From the NCBI RefSeq assembly GCF_032854445.1, contig NC_088302.1:25309788-25373787 (forward strand): 64,000 bases of DNA, given 5' to 3'. The position numbers and the translations under genes are program-made. Within the stretch, counting starts at the first letter, position 1, and each line of letters starts with the position of its first letter. The DNA comes from Liolophura sinensis. Lineage: Eukaryota; Mollusca; Polyplacophora; Chitonida; Chitonidae. The notes below the pieces were generated by a model. It searched no databases, was not told the DNA's origin, and saw nothing but the letters and a program-made list of their open reading frames with translations. Positions 25,606-40,000 of the stretch are shown piece after piece.

Positions 25606-28600
25606 GCTTTCAGACGGAGAGTTTCTCGCAGATGTTGTCCATATTGATATCCAATATATACTAGATTTTTGATAACGTCTTCATCCTTTGTCTTGTTGGA
25701 AACGCGTCTCACCTGTGGTCAATCTGTGTAGTTGACTTACACCTGCTGCACAACTGTGGTTCATACTATACTCGTTTGTCAAGACCATCAAGAGTTGTGG
25801 TTTTAGCTACACGACTTTGAGGAATTTTGAGGAATGTCCTTATTTTACTTATTTATTAATCCCTTGCTGAGATACTTGTTCGTGACACGTGTATAGGTAG
25901 TTAGTGATTTAAAAAACAGGGAAGAGAAATAAGCCATTTCTTCGTGTGGAATTAAAGTTATAGAAACTTTACATGTTAATATTTTGTTGAATTAGGTACG
26001 ACAAATCGCGCCATATATGTGAACGCGAATTAACTTAGATTACGACAATTTTATCGACAAAGATTAATCGTCGTCTGATTGCCTTTCGGACCCTCAATCA
26101 TTATTCCATGAACACTATGACATGAGATTCCCTTTCTCCGTGTCATTTCAGAGCGTTGACTCTACCTTAAGTAAAGTCAACACAATATGAAATCATCAAT
26201 ATAAAATATCTATACAAAAGAAATTCAGTGGAGTGTATTCGTCGGGATTGTGTGTGTGACATATGTGGTGTTAAAATTGAAGTGAACAACAAACACATTC
26301 ACGAAAATCATTATACACTGATATTTGCACCCTTGTTACTCGGCAATACGCAGGCACCGAGATATGACGTTATGACAACAGAGTGACGCCCCTTTGTGAT
26401 ATAACGTCGTGGCTTTACGGCACGGTTGGGCGATTCTGGTCATTTTAACATGGGGTGGTATATAGAATATAGAAAACTAATTAAAAGGGATTCAACCGAT
26501 CTTTGTAATTATGTTCTTGGGTGGGCTTGGGTTCCCAATATTGCAAAAATAATAATTCTGTTGTCGTAATGACGTAACCCGAAAATTGCTTATTAGTACT
26601 CTGGAAAGTGTGAACAAGGCAACTATTCTAATCCTGAAATACGTAGATATATTTATATCATTATCACTATGGATTTTTATAACAAGTGCTTAAATACACG
26701 ACTGACAGGTGTATTTGTCCGCTTTCTCCTGATCTGTTTTCATGGTGACTCATCAGAGATAGGCCATGGCGTCCTGATTCTGGGTTTGTGTGTTTGACCT
26801 CGCAGACATATTAAAACAACATCGTGCACATAAAACAAGGCCAATCTTTACAAGTTATCGTCGTGTTAATTTTTGTAATATAATAAAATCCCATACAGAG
26901 TCACATCATATGCTCAATGAATGCAGGGGAACGTCATAAGCTCATTAACTTCAGATCTGAAACACATGACCCTCATTTAATTCGGATGGAAACGCATCTT
27001 ACTGAGTGAAAAGAACACTATATTTTTTTTCACCATCATTGTTTCCTCATTTCCACAACAAGCCGCTATAGAGTGTTTTCACTTGGTAATCCTGGTAACA
27101 TTGCAGCCATATCTGAGAAGAAATTTACCTGTATACATGCATGTTTATGGTCTTCACACTTCCTACTCCCAAAAGGTGTAGAAAATCTTACCAAAATGGC
27201 CAATAAAAATGGCACCAGAACAAGTGTTGATTTGGGAGAAAGAGTTCTGCTATATATGCATATAATTGTGGCAACGTGAAAGTTTTACCTATGAGGTCGC
27301 GTGTTCGACCCTAAGTAGCTTCTGCCTTCCGCATGTACATGCAGAAATACGACGCCTCTGCTTCCATATCCGCGTGCCTATACATTGTATAGCACCACGT
27401 GTCACTGGTGACAAACCTAATTATTTTAATTGTACCCCTCAAGGACAAATACAAATACAAGTGTACAGTCTAGAAGAGAAACACTCAAAGACATCCAAAC
27501 GCCAGCAAATGCCTTGGTTACCTCTTTCAAATTGCTGTCGATGTGTGTACTGGAAACTTCCCCAGAGGGGCTTAGTGCACATTAAAGATTGACAAAAACA
27601 AGTTCCGGGGGGAACCATCAGGTTTAATTTCAACCCGCCGTCGGTCTTTGCGCGAAAACGCATGACCTCGGGTTTTGTGTCGCCATGACAAGACGTTTTA
27701 ACTCCTGACTTCAATTACGCGGAACTGTGAAATATAGATTAGACCGCGCCAGGGAGAAAGGTGTTAAAAAAGACGGCATTCAGACATCTGTGGAACGATT
27801 TGTAATCTAAATGAAAGGTCAACTCAAATGACAGACCAAGGACAAGCGCTGAGTTTGTTACAAATATTTATCATTAAGATTTTGACTGGGGATTGTTGTT
27901 GACTAATTCGTCCGAAGGAAAAAAAAATGTTTGCTATTTCTTACGGATGATCAGTGCATGTACCAAGAAAAGAGGGAAAAGATACAGATATCTTACATAT
28001 ATGATGTGTTATGTAACTTACCCTTGTATGTTTGGCCTTAACGCACATCATTCATTAGAATAGAGCAGCCATCAAACAAAATTACCACCAAACAATGAAT
28101 TACGCGGTATAAGGCTGTAATCTAGCCTTCGGTTCTTCGCCTACGAGCGGAAAGTTTGTTAGGTATACCTATTGGAGGTCAGTGGTTTGTTCCTGGAACC
28201 AAGTTTACTGTCCAAGTTTATTATCTTTGTCATTATGAAGGGAACAAAATGTTATGAAATGCATGGATCTACGGCCAGAAAGGCATGGTTGATCTTAAAC
28301 ACAGAAAACCTATGTGTTTAAGATTTCAAGGTTATTGAGAGTTGTCAGAATGCAGTTCATTAGACATATTAAATTCGAAAGGGAGATGTTATACAATGCC
28401 AGTGTCGGTCTGTCGTGATAATTGCAAGTCATTAATTTTTCAGCTGCGCTTTTGCGTATATAAACAGCAATCTTCTACTCCACTTAGTGACCCATGCTGA
28501 AATCCATATCATGGCTTTCTGAAAGCGGGTATATCTCATATTTGTCTGCAAATGTGTTTTCATTACCTATATAGCGTTCCTCTGAGAACAATGAAGTTGT

Positions 28601-29708
28601 TCGGGATCTTGACCCTCCCTAGGGTTATTAAATGAACTAACTTGTTGGACTTCATCTACCAAATGGCATCTGAAACAATATGCCACATTTGTGAATTCCT
28701 AGAGGAACCAAAGCCATCATTTTCTAGGTCAGATTCGACGTTTTTGATTTTTCGGGTGTAATATTGGCCTGCTTCTGGATTTCCTTTTTTTCGAAAAAGG
28801 AAATGAAGGCAGTATGGGAGACTGTCAAGCTAGAGTGACATTGACCATCAACTACCAGTATTCAATACAATAGACAAAAGAGACACGATTTCACCCGCAG
28901 TATAGGATTTACACTACCGTATATATATAAAAAACAAGTAAGTAAAAAATGAAATAAATTGGCTAGAATCTAGACAGGTTTACTCTCAGTCATTTGACTG
29001 CCTTCAGATTACCTGAAAGTAACGTTCATTTCGGAAAGTAAGAGCTAGAAATAAGGGGAAACATCACATTGTTCAGGAATATTTGTAAATATTTGCCTCC
29101 TTGGTTACCGATCAAGATACATCCACTCCAACCAAACTTGAAGTGAGTCATAACAGGAACACAAGATTTGTCTGAACCAAAAAAACAGAAAATAATGACG
29201 TTTAGACAGATAAACACACCGACCACGCTACTCGTTAGCCGATCTTTTTCGTACAGGTTCACATGTACATTCGGTGGCTTCGTTTTCAAATCTTATAAAT
29301 GCTTGGACGCAAAACGGTTAGCACACTCGTAGTAATACACAAAAGGCGTCCATGAGAAAGGCGACAAACAGGTGATGATGAATTCCCACCTATACTTATC
29401 CCACGAAAGGAAAAACCTCCGCCTGAACGCCGTAAAGAGATGACATTTACGTGGTTATAGTTATGGAAAATAAACCTGGTCATATCGATCATATGTGGCC
29501 TAAAAATGGCCTCTTGGAAAATTGTTTTTGTGAAACTGTATGGTGAGGAAAGAAACAGTGAAAAGATTTGAAGTATTTCTGGACAATGTTTTCCATTACC
29601 TTTCAGTTGCGTCAGACATTTCGTTTTTGCTTATGTACACTTTGATGCTCCACTATTAACCTAACCACAAATTTATGCAAAACATATTTGTAGAAAAAGA
29701 TGTATATG
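25606..29708. other. Non-coding, no recognisable feature
   Basis: No SINE A or B copy and no tandem repeat noticed. The longest ORF (108 codons, 27266-27592) has no membrane segment, motif or family resemblance that I can see. Confidence 0.55.
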
Positions 29709-29870
29709 AAGTGTTTGGCTATGTTTGTCAGGGATTTAACAAAAAGCGGTGGATTATCTCTGACGAAATTTTTAACTAGATTTGTCAGGTATCTAACAAA
29801 GAGCGGTGGATTATCCCTAGTGAGATGTTTGGCTATGTTTGTCAGGGATTTCACAAGCGGTTGTGGATCA
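29709..29870. repeat. 57-bp tandem repeat, three units
   Basis: TTTGTCAGG(G/T)AT recurs at 29724, 29781 and 29838, exactly 57 bp apart, with AGCGGTGGATTAT shared by the first two units and a variant in the third. Because 57 is a multiple of 3, frames on both strands stay open. The minus strand reads a 19-residue repeat containing DNPPLFV and LTN, which I do not recognise as a domain. Confidence 0.9.
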
Positions 29871-32800
29871 TTGCTTGTGTTTCCGTAATTCGGATCATTC
29901 ATACATCTCCTAAGAACCCTTCTCATTTGGTGTCAATTTTTAACTTTCATTATTACGTGCAAGTCTGATTTGTATAACAGATGGATTTAGAAATATATGT
30001 TCGACGAAAAGGTCATGACTGTCATGAACTCGGAAATGGTCTCTAATTAGTATTATTCCGCTGCCTTGTCCGCACGGTAATTGCTGTCACGGCTTAATCG
30101 CTAGAGCCAGAAGTAATGATCCACCGTCCTTTTGTGGCACAGATTTTATACCTAACTTAACACTACACAGCAGATAAAAGCTGCCTCGAAACAAACGAGC
30201 ATTCCGTTACGTGTTTGAGTCACACCTCACTGCCTCGACTGTGGTGTTAAGTCAGGAGCTTAGTTTTACACAACAAGATTTTTAATGAAGAGTTGTTAGT
30301 ATTTTTTTCTAAACAGTTAAAATAAAACCCTGACTGAGGTAAATTGTTCTGTATGACCATTTTGCCATCTATCACGCTGTCGTCGCTGCTTTGTTTATGC
30401 GGGTTACTTTCCATTACGTAGACCCGCATAACATAATTCTTTTGGTTATTTGCTGAATTTAAAATCAGTTAACAGCTAGTGTCAGCGAATATACTCTGAG
30501 CGTTTCTCTGGCTGTCTTAAAGAACTGTCCAAAGCAAACGTCACATTTGGTATCTATAACAAGAATAATTCGGGCTAAATCCGTTTAATTTTCATTAATA
30601 CGTATGAAGCCGCTCAGCTGTCCATAATCTTGTATGAGAAACGAATTGCAAATGATTAAATGCGGTTTATCTACAACCATACCAAACAATTCACCTAGCA
30701 ATGCTCATTAATGAAAGTTATCTTCACAACACAGTCAGATTAAGTTACACAGCATGGCAAATAGCCGTCCTCACAGCTTTGGGTTACTCGCTACAGTTAG
30801 AGTTAATTAGCCAGCTATAAGTGATGTGGCACGCACGATGTTGTTCTCTGCTTAAAACTGCACAGTACGCAGGAGATTCTGATGTACTTTTCTACCTGAA
30901 GACTTGCACACCATATTAATTGTTGGAAGAAAAATGCCTTTCTCCAAAATATAGGACTGAGCTAACGGTAACACAACTGCTTCCTTTTTGCTTATATATC
31001 GCTTATATATAAATAAATATATGGATTTCTTCTTTATTGTCTGATGTCCGGAATATTCTTCCCCATTGGAACACAACACCATATCGCATGATACGGGCAA
31101 GACCCGGTAAGTGCATTCGTACTATCACGTGTATTTTTATTTATTAAAAAAAAGATTATTGAAAGTGTGCACAAATTATGCTGTAAGAACAGAAAAGAAC
31201 TGATCCATTTGACTGGACTTTTAGTCACCGTTACTCCAGCCGGATGATGACTTCCTCAGTTCCAATGTACTTTCAGTAACAATTATTCCATGTTAGAAAT
31301 GCCGTTTATACAATGTAACTGCTTAGGGGATTGGCCACCTTGTAAGTATGACAGTATCTCCATAGTAAACAATCAGCCAACTCAAACAGAACCTACAGCA
31401 TGATTTGTCAGTTCCTAAGTCTTTTTCTTCCGAAGATGCTACTTTAGGTTTTTTCAGTCAGTCATATTTGTCAGCCTCGCGAGGCTGGTTTTTCCTTCGT
31501 CACGGGTTTTCTAGTAAGGAGCTGGTGCAGCGCTGAGTAAAGGCTTCTTCTGAATCTTTGTGATTTATAAAACATTTGACACATTCTGCTTCGGCAACAT
31601 GATCCTTCTTTACCGTCGACTCCGATAAACCATTGTGCGATTTCTCCTTGTACGTGTACGCATAAATCATACTTATGAAACGCATTGTTCCTTAGCGCAG
31701 GTGGCATTGTACTCAAATAGTTATGACGCTGAACGATGCTGTTGTTGAACTGTACCGTATACACATTGATTCATCGACTGGTCTCTCTTTCTCACGGATG
31801 CCTGTGATGGCAATCGGCTTGCAAAGGGCGCCTTGCAGCCATCCTCTGGTGTAAATGATTTGCATTATACTATACCCTCGGCACTGTTTTACATTAAGCC
31901 TCGTCTTGACTGCAGGTGGTCAAGTGTACATTTCATTAATGTCACGTCCCCCAGCAAATTATTTATACACTGTTTGCCGGAGAACTTTGAATTACACACG
32001 CCACTGATGGAAAAGTTTTCCTGTGGTGGTGACTCGATACTCAAACACCCCGGTATACCAACAAGACCTGGGCCGTATATATCAAAAGTCGTAAATATGA
32101 AGTCAAAAATTTAAACACAGCTACAAGTAAAATGCTTTGCTCTAGAAGTTTTACAATTTGTACACTGATTCTTTACTGGATACCAATGTGTTGTAGTCTA
32201 GAGAGTCGCCCATATTCAACTGTCTGTAAAATCGGTCACACTCGCTACCAAAATTGCCTTTATTCAGTGTCAAGTAACAACCCAATCTCTACACATTGAC
32301 ACGTTGGACGTCAATAGTATTACAAAGAAATTTCAGTTAGAATACTTTTTAATATACTCATAATATTCAACTCCATAGCTTAGTGTCGACACCAAGAACT
32401 CATTGCCTCGGGTGACGTCATAATTATTCAAAAGCAAGTTGCATACTCGACAATGGGCGTGGGGAGTGATATTGTTTTACAGTGGCTGCACCAACAATCG
32501 GTTAGAACAAACTTCATGCAATAACTAAGTCTACATAACTGTCTCTGCGAATAACTAGATCGCTTTAATTGGTACAGACTGATTTTACAGACAGCTGAAT
32601 ATAGACGGCTCTCTAAAAGAAATAGACTGTAATTTGGGTTCTTGCTGAGTTTTTTTGAGTTTGCATTCTTAAGGACCTGCAGTTTATGACTTAAGTCTTA
32701 GGCTACTTGATAAATACTGATCCTGGTGTGTTTTTACACAACATGACACTGATTTGTTTTGACCGGATGAACGCCCCATTCTTTAAAAAAAAGTCTGGCA

Positions 32801-33894
32801 CGGTAATAGACTAGCAGGGCAGATTGTCAGGTTGCTATAATGCAATTTTAGTTAAGCCCATACGCTTGTTCTTACAATTGTATTCAACACAAATCCAATG
32901 ATGAGCTACAAGCCATTAAACTCCCCTCGTCATTTGTTGGTCATTTCAGTATATTTACCCATATGGTTTGTCCGACAGCTTCCGGGGAAGACTGCATGTA
33001 GCATAAAGTTTGTCTTACTTTAAAGAGAAATGCCCCATGGACGCTTTTACCAGATCAAGTCTAAAGCTATTGAATCAATAATTAGATTAACGAGATCACT
33101 GTCAAAAGTTTCCGTGCGCAATATTTCATCCCTTTATAGGCTTTTAGTATGTTTTTAGGATAACGTATTTATACCCTGGCACCTGACGACCCTTTTACTC
33201 TAAACAAAGCATCCAAGTCGCAGTTACGGCTGTCACAATACCCTCTTGGGTTCACATCCGGAACTATCAGTTTACAGTCTGCTTAATTTAATCAGGGCAA
33301 AACATTTGATCCAGTGAAGACAGACGTGGGCTGTTTCGCGGGTTAGCCTCCCTTGTGTTTTGCTCTCTGTCACAGCCACTGAATACTAGCTTGTACTTCT
33401 CCCATTTGTTTTTCCTGGAGGATTCGTACATTTCACCCCCTCATGTCTCATTAAAACAATGACAAATAGCAAGGTACTAGCCTGACATATAAGGTGGGGC
33501 CCACAGGATGAATAAATAGTTTTGCAGACAAGAACACAAAGTTATTGCCAACGTGATTCTACTTTATTTCATAGATATGACCAACTCAATCACGTTAATT
33601 TTCAAAAAGCTCCATCATTTCCAGAACACTTTATACCTGTAACGATAGATATTGCATGCTTGTCCACAATCAGACTTAGCAGACGACGCTGCCCCACTTG
33701 ACTTAATGACAGACCTTCAAATACAGTCCCTGTCTTCCGAAAATCATACAATACAAAGAGTTTCAGTGGAGGACATTATCTCCAAGTAGAACGATAGAAA
33801 TCTACAATGAGAAGAGAAATAGAACACTGTTTTCATTGAATAATTAAATGGCATACGCGGTCGGAACCAAACCAATCAAACGCATATCAAATCA
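29871..33894. other. Non-coding, no recognisable feature
   Basis: AT-rich with TATATA and AAATAAATAT patches near 31000. ORFs of up to 97 codons on both strands lack any domain. Confidence 0.55.
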
Positions 33895-34092
33895 CTGGGC
33901 ATATGAGAGTCCTATGGGAGAAATTCAGGCAGAGCTCAAGGAAAATCCACGCCCATCTGCAGATTGCTGGCACAGCTTCCCTTTGATCCGAGAGGAAGCC
34001 AGCATGAGCTAGATTTGAACTCACAGCGACAGCACAGTTGAGAGTCTCCTGGGTCATTGTGCTATGCTTACACGCTCATTACTCGGCCTCTG
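33895..34092 (-). mobile_element. SINE family A, decayed, 3' domain lost
   Basis: Antisense core and head: GGCAGAGCTCAAGGAAAATC, GATTGCTGGCACAGCTTCCC, GAGGAAGCCAGCATGAGC, AACTCACAGCGAC and GTCTCCTGGGTCATTGTGC. The 3' tail side is unrecognisable. Confidence 0.8.
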
Positions 34093-35785
34093 TAAAATGT
34101 TAAGGTCTCATTCTAAACTCAGGCACTAGCGTTCATTCTATTTAAAGATGGCCCTGTTGCGGATGATTAGATCGGGCACGAGTTTCTCCTGATGAACACC
34201 GAGGTTATCTAGTCGAACCTTTACCAGCCGACCAGACCAAGAACGGATTTTTTGATTAAACCCGACGGGCACAGACACCGGAAACAACAGAATAGCTACT
34301 TACTTAACGCTCCAGTAACTAGCCCAGACATTCTTTGATCATAAGGGGTTCGCCCGTTCTCAAGTTTGTATACGACGCCCTTTCCAGCTCCTCTTATGTT
34401 AGGTTTCTGTCGCAACCCTTATCACAAAAACACTCTGGTCTAAGCGTCCACTACCTCGACCAATACCTGAGACCCATATATGCGGTGCACAGTATAGTCT
34501 ATCCATGACAAAATCCTGTACCCTGTGCTGTTGTATTCAAGCTGAAGAACTAGACAAGATTTCATTACTATGTTAGCGCATCACTATTATGACTGATGGC
34601 TTTCCTATCCTTTTATCTCTATGAGGCGGTGATCCAAATGACTACAGCAGTACGTCGGGAAAACTATAAAGACGGAAAGATAAAGACATACACTCAGATG
34701 TATGTTCATTCTAAACTCGAATGGAATTTACCGTCTTCCGTGAGATAGCATCCCTCATAATGATTACGGTCATTGTATTTGCTTACAGTGTATCTATTGA
34801 AATAGACACGCGTATAGACACATATTTCTCTCTCTTACCATAGATTTTGCTCATTATACATTATGTGCAAATTTTCTATTGAAATCTTGAAAGCTTCTAA
34901 CATCAAAAACACCTCACCAGGACAGCCATCACAGGACAAGCCTAACGGTACACACCAGTTTTATAATTACCCAAGAGTCACAAATGTTTCACTTCCGTGT
35001 CTGGATATGCTTGAAAATGACAACCTTGGTATTCCTTGCTGGATGCTCAGCATAACTGTAGACTACTGGTCAAGTCTCTGTCGGCATGGTAACAGCAGAA
35101 CGTTGCGCATGTGACATAGTTGCTGAAAGTGAAGCCGCAATATAAATACGTGAACAATTTATGAGGAATCCCATAAAAACGATGAAACAAACCAAAAGAC
35201 AGATAGAATGGCCTGCAAAAACACCTAAGTTATCGGTAATTTCCAATTAAAATTACCAATATTACGCGCTGATGTAATATAGTTACAAGTAAACAATAGC
35301 AATGCGTGGCGACAGCATTGAGTGAATTTGTATTAGCGTAGTATTCCGTGATTATCCAACTATTGTATGTACCCAGTATTATAATTACACCGGATGAAAG
35401 AATTTTTTAAATATCTTTACTTCAATGACATTTCCAAACACGTGGTCATCCCAGGACTGCCAGTATGATTTTACCCCGATGATGCATGATAAAAGGGAGA
35501 CAATCGAAGCATCATCCTCTTGCAATACTGTTTAGTTGGCCTCCCCTTGTTCAAGAGTAAAACTTCGGCACTTACGGTAGACATAAGGAAAGATGTAACA
35601 CTGAATGGAAATGATACTGGATGACACAGTGGACTGTATGTATACCTTGGCTTAATTATGATACTGTGTGTGTAGCTTTCTGTCATCTATCATGTTTATA
35701 TCAGCACGCCTTTCACGTATTGTGGATTGTGTTGCGCTAGCACACCTGTTTCTGTTGCATGGGTCTCTTGAAAGGTATTTCTTGA

Positions 35786-35960
35786 TTTTAGTTTTGCTCC
35801 GTAGTCAAGAATACTTCACTTTTAGAACAGCGGCCAACATTATGGTTGAAAGAAACCGGGCACAACCCATTAGAAAAGCACGGCCTTCCGCAAGTTACTG
35901 ACAGACCCATTGGTGATTATCTCCTGAGTCATCATGCTCCAACAGCACGCTAAGCACTCG
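35786..35960 (-). mobile_element. SINE family A, decayed with internal deletion
   Basis: Antisense 3' domain (CTCCGTAGTCAAGAATACTT, GCGGCCAACATTATGG), then a shortened core and a head remnant (CTCCTGAGTCATCATGCTCC). Confidence 0.72.
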
Positions 35961-36653
35961 AAAAGTATCTAAATTGATTACCTCTGCGTTGAACATAAGG
36001 CTCGGATAACTACGCAGTCAACATTATTTTGTCTGAAAACAGGCCTCTCTGTTTACGTGAAAAGGAGATAACGCCTACGAGATGGCCCGGTTTTTTCTGT
36101 GTGTTTTACCCTTTTTTTGCTATGCATAATTTTACACAGTCAAGACTACATGTTCATTAAACATGAGACACAGACGGGGAAATATTCAATAACTTGCTTA
36201 TGCCCAAATAACCTGAAGTCAATCTAAATACAACGGTGCCTTTTTTTTACATTACATCATTGACGTACATAGTCGCCTTACGAATATTTGATGGCTGCTA
36301 TTTCCAAACGTAGGAGTAAAGCTTATTTCTTTTAGAAATGCCCTGTTAGTTCTGGTTTTACTGTGCTGAATTATTGTAGCCTTAAAGGGTCCACTGGAGT
36401 AAAAGTATAAGGAATTTACACATCCCGGAGTACATCGGTAGTGTTCTTAATCGGTTTGACGTAGCCAGGCCTACGCTATAAGCGTCTATATGGTCACAGC
36501 TCATCCACCACTGAACATAATGTCGGATGATAGAGCCCTGAAGTGAAATGTTTCGTTATGTACTTTGTGAGGAATGGAAATTCCACCCATAGGACCTGAC
36601 AACTGGAGGCATAATCGACTGCTCTGTTACTGGCAACCCCAGGCTTAATTGTC

Positions 36654-36803
36654 AGATAAGTGGTTTCCATGTCGGATAACTCTGGTTTCCTTGTTCAATA
36701 ACTCTGGTTTCCTTGGCCGATAACTCTGGTTTCCTTGGCTGATAACTCTGGGTTTCTTTGTCCGATAACTCTGGGTTTCTTTGTCCGATAACTCTGGGTT
36801 TCA
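36654..36803. repeat. 22-23-bp tandem repeat, about 6.5 units
   Basis: ATAACTCTGG recurs at 36676, 36698, 36720, 36742, 36765 and 36788, with intervening TTTCCTTGGCCG or TTTCTTTGTCCG. The last two units are identical, suggesting recent expansion at the 3' end. Confidence 0.93.
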
Positions 36804-36934
36804 CTACTTCTCTTGCTTGCATAATCATCCCCACACTTCAGCTAACAACGTTAAAGAAAAGCCGAGGGTTGAGTTTCAGTCCTCAGGTGTCTTATAACCC
36901 ACTCAAATTTATTATTTATCTGACGACCTCGGCC

Positions 36935-37033
36935 ATGGAGGATCCTAAGGAGTTTAGAACTAAGTTTAGGAACATACCTGTATTTTACGAAGGTGATAAT
37001 TACCTGAAAGGAATTGTAACCAGCTGCCATTAG
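36935..37033 (+). other. Short ORF with strong Kozak context (32 codons), uncertain
   Basis: GGCCATGG starts MEDPKEFRTKFRNIPVF and the frame runs to TAG at 37031-37033, with a possible donor (GAAG|GTGATA) inside. It lies 130 bp after the 22-bp repeat array. I do not recognise it. It could be a first coding exon or chance. Confidence 0.2.
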
Positions 37034-40000
37034 TCACCCAGGTGTTCAATAGTGGATTATAGATAAATCTCAAGAGCCTTTACTTACGTACGAGAATTCT
37101 AATATTGGAAATTTGACTGTTATCATATGAGTGTATTTCTGTACGCGGCTTTAATAGTAATGAAACAGAAGAGCATAGAGATGTCAGGATGTTATGTTAA
37201 AAGCCTTAGGTACAAATCTAATTAAGTGAAAGCCTATATGATAACAATAATTGTATTTATGTATTCCCAGTCCACCATAAAACGGCATGTATCTATATAC
37301 TGGATATTCGGATTTTCACAAGGTTCCCGTATGTGTCTTACTGCTCATGAAGTTAATCGTTGTTAACATGCGTAGAAATAATTTGAGTAAAGATTTTTTT
37401 GAGAGAAATGCATATGTTTTATTTGTGTGGTGGGCAGTATGATTTAAATGCATTAAGATGTTGCATTTGGGTAAACGTACGTTACAGGAGTTTTCGCACT
37501 CTTAGCACAGCTTTTAATCTTGGAATAGCTTTTATTATACTCGTAACTAAACGACTGCTTAAATAAAGTTCATAAACAGTCGTGTGAACGTGAACGTGGA
37601 AAAAAGCAAATGTGACGTGACGTCATGCACGACAATGTCTCCCGCTAACAGGCCAAAAAACCAACGCCGAAGACACCAGAAGCCCCGCCCATCCAATCAC
37701 ATGTCATTGAATCTATGCGTCGAAACGGACATTCGTGTACCAGCAGTCAGCCAATGAGTTCTAGGTCAATAATCACAGGTCCAATTCCTCAAAACGAAGT
37801 ATAACACAAACCACCAAATAGCTCAGGAAGTATAGAAAGACACGGGGCCAACCAGTATTTGGTCATTTCCTCTTATATCGAGCGCCAAGGGATGTTTATT
37901 TCACTCACGTTGAAGTCTCTGGAGAACTTCGCTGTCCCACAGATATTGGAAGAGGAGGGTCGGTGCTCATGGGATATCAATAATTTTTATCACTCAAAAT
38001 ATGCCGTCTTTAACTGACTCTCTCACCGGTTTTAGTGGTGTTTACAACTCAACTGCCAGTCTGTCCGTGAGTCCTAGAGAAACGTCCAGACAGTGCATCT
38101 TATTAAAACGTTCCCTATACTGTCAACAAGGTGATGGGTTTGTTGCGTTTCGTCCATCTTCGACAAAATAATGGCTGCTTTTGATCTGTTTGTTATAACA
38201 ATTATTCTAGTGTCTCAAACCGGTATGTGTGATACACATAGAGAAAACCATACTTCAAGAATGCCACTGAGTTGATTCCTATGCATACAGTTACCCTCAT
38301 TGTAACGCGTCCCATCTCGTACAGCAGCGCTTCATCGCATCAGGATCGGGATGCAATCAGGAAGATTGATTAGCTATCTGACTAAGGCTTGTTAAGTGAC
38401 ACCACTGCGGCAGAGTGGTTTCGGTTCCTTCACTGCTACTTCTATGTCGAGAACCATGATTTACGTTGAGAATCAGTCATTTTGCTTACCATAAAAACAT
38501 AGATGTCAATGATAATAAATCACTCAGAGATAAACAGATATAATCTCAGGTCTATCAATTTATATCAAAACGTCATATGAAGAGAAATAGACAGATAGTT
38601 TATCGAATTTGGATTAGATTTACAAGAATCGTATCAAGTATGCAACATAGCTGACTGTATTTGAACAGTGTCACTCTTTGTTCTCAAAAATTGTTGAGAA
38701 GGTTGTCTGCCACACTATTACTCAGGAACACCTCTTGGTGTATTCTTTTTGCTCTTATGGAACACTGATGTACCCAAGTGAACACGTGTGCTAAGTTTCC
38801 GTTGTACATAAATAGTTAGGCAGTCTCAAAACTGGTTTCAATTTTAGAAACGATTAATACTAAAATTGCTCTGAAAGCGAGGACAACAGAAAATACCAAC
38901 TGCGCTATACCGAAGGTAAACTGCTTAGTTATGGAGAGGGCTAGAAAAAGCACGTGATACACTGTACATTTTACGGCTTATAATCTGGCGTAAACAAGAA
39001 GAGAGCCCATGACCCCAAGATGGTTGTAGGCGCTGGCTGATGCGAGCCAAGCGCCAGTAATACTGAAACGGTAAACAGTTCTTCCGCCAGTCTTTTCGAC
39101 CCAGAGTGTACTCTTTTACTGGTCATTTCCCACCACTGAAAATAGCATGAAAGGATGACAGAACTGATCAGAGTTCAGGACACAATCTGTCTGCAGCAAT
39201 CTGATTTGTAATAAGATCGCACCCGACCTTGCAATTTCTTCATCCACAGGCCAAGCCTACTTGGTCTAGACGCATAAAGCAAAGCTTTGAACATTAACCA
39301 TCTTTAAGATTTTCGACAATTAAACATCCTTAGATGGAAATACAAATCTTTCCAAAGGATACAATTTCAGTTTTATGGTAAGTAAGATGGTTATCTTATA
39401 ACATATTCGGGAAACAATTACAGGTACACGAGGATATCTTCCATAAGGCTGGCTAAGGGTTGTATAAAGATTGCACATAGCGATAATAGTGGTAAATAAG
39501 TTGTACGAAGATTCGACTTCGTGATCTTGGGGGATTCGCTGTTCCCGAGGTTCCGCGTTCATGCGAAAAGTATTCCCATGTGAATACTTAAAGGAGCATG
39601 AAGTCGTAACCTTACATTAATGAATTCCCTAGGGCCATGATAACTGATTTATTTCCTGTCATGAGGAGAACAATTCTGAAAGATTACCATTTGGTGTAAC
39701 ATGCCAGGCGTGTTTATATAGAGAAGGATGTCTTTAAATCAGCGCTTTAGCTTTCCACGCAGAGGACACATTTGAGCTATAAAGCAGAAGATGTCATTCA
39801 GTGTCCTGTCAGTACGTTATGTGATAAGTCCGGTGATGAATTGTTGGATTGTGTATGTATTGCCAGGACATGTAACATTTAGGACACAATATAACAGTGG
39901 AAGACAGCGCGACAGTTGAGATAAACACTGTACTAAGACCTAGAACATGTTAGCAAAAAGAACTTGTCTAACATAAGTTATATTGTTTCAAGAAAGATCA

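Noticed and set aside
37615-37630. CRE-like TGACGTCA motifs (also at 4807, 23356, 32413, 53003 and 56805)
   Set aside because: Eight-base motifs recur by chance in 64 kb, and none is placed at a supported promoter.
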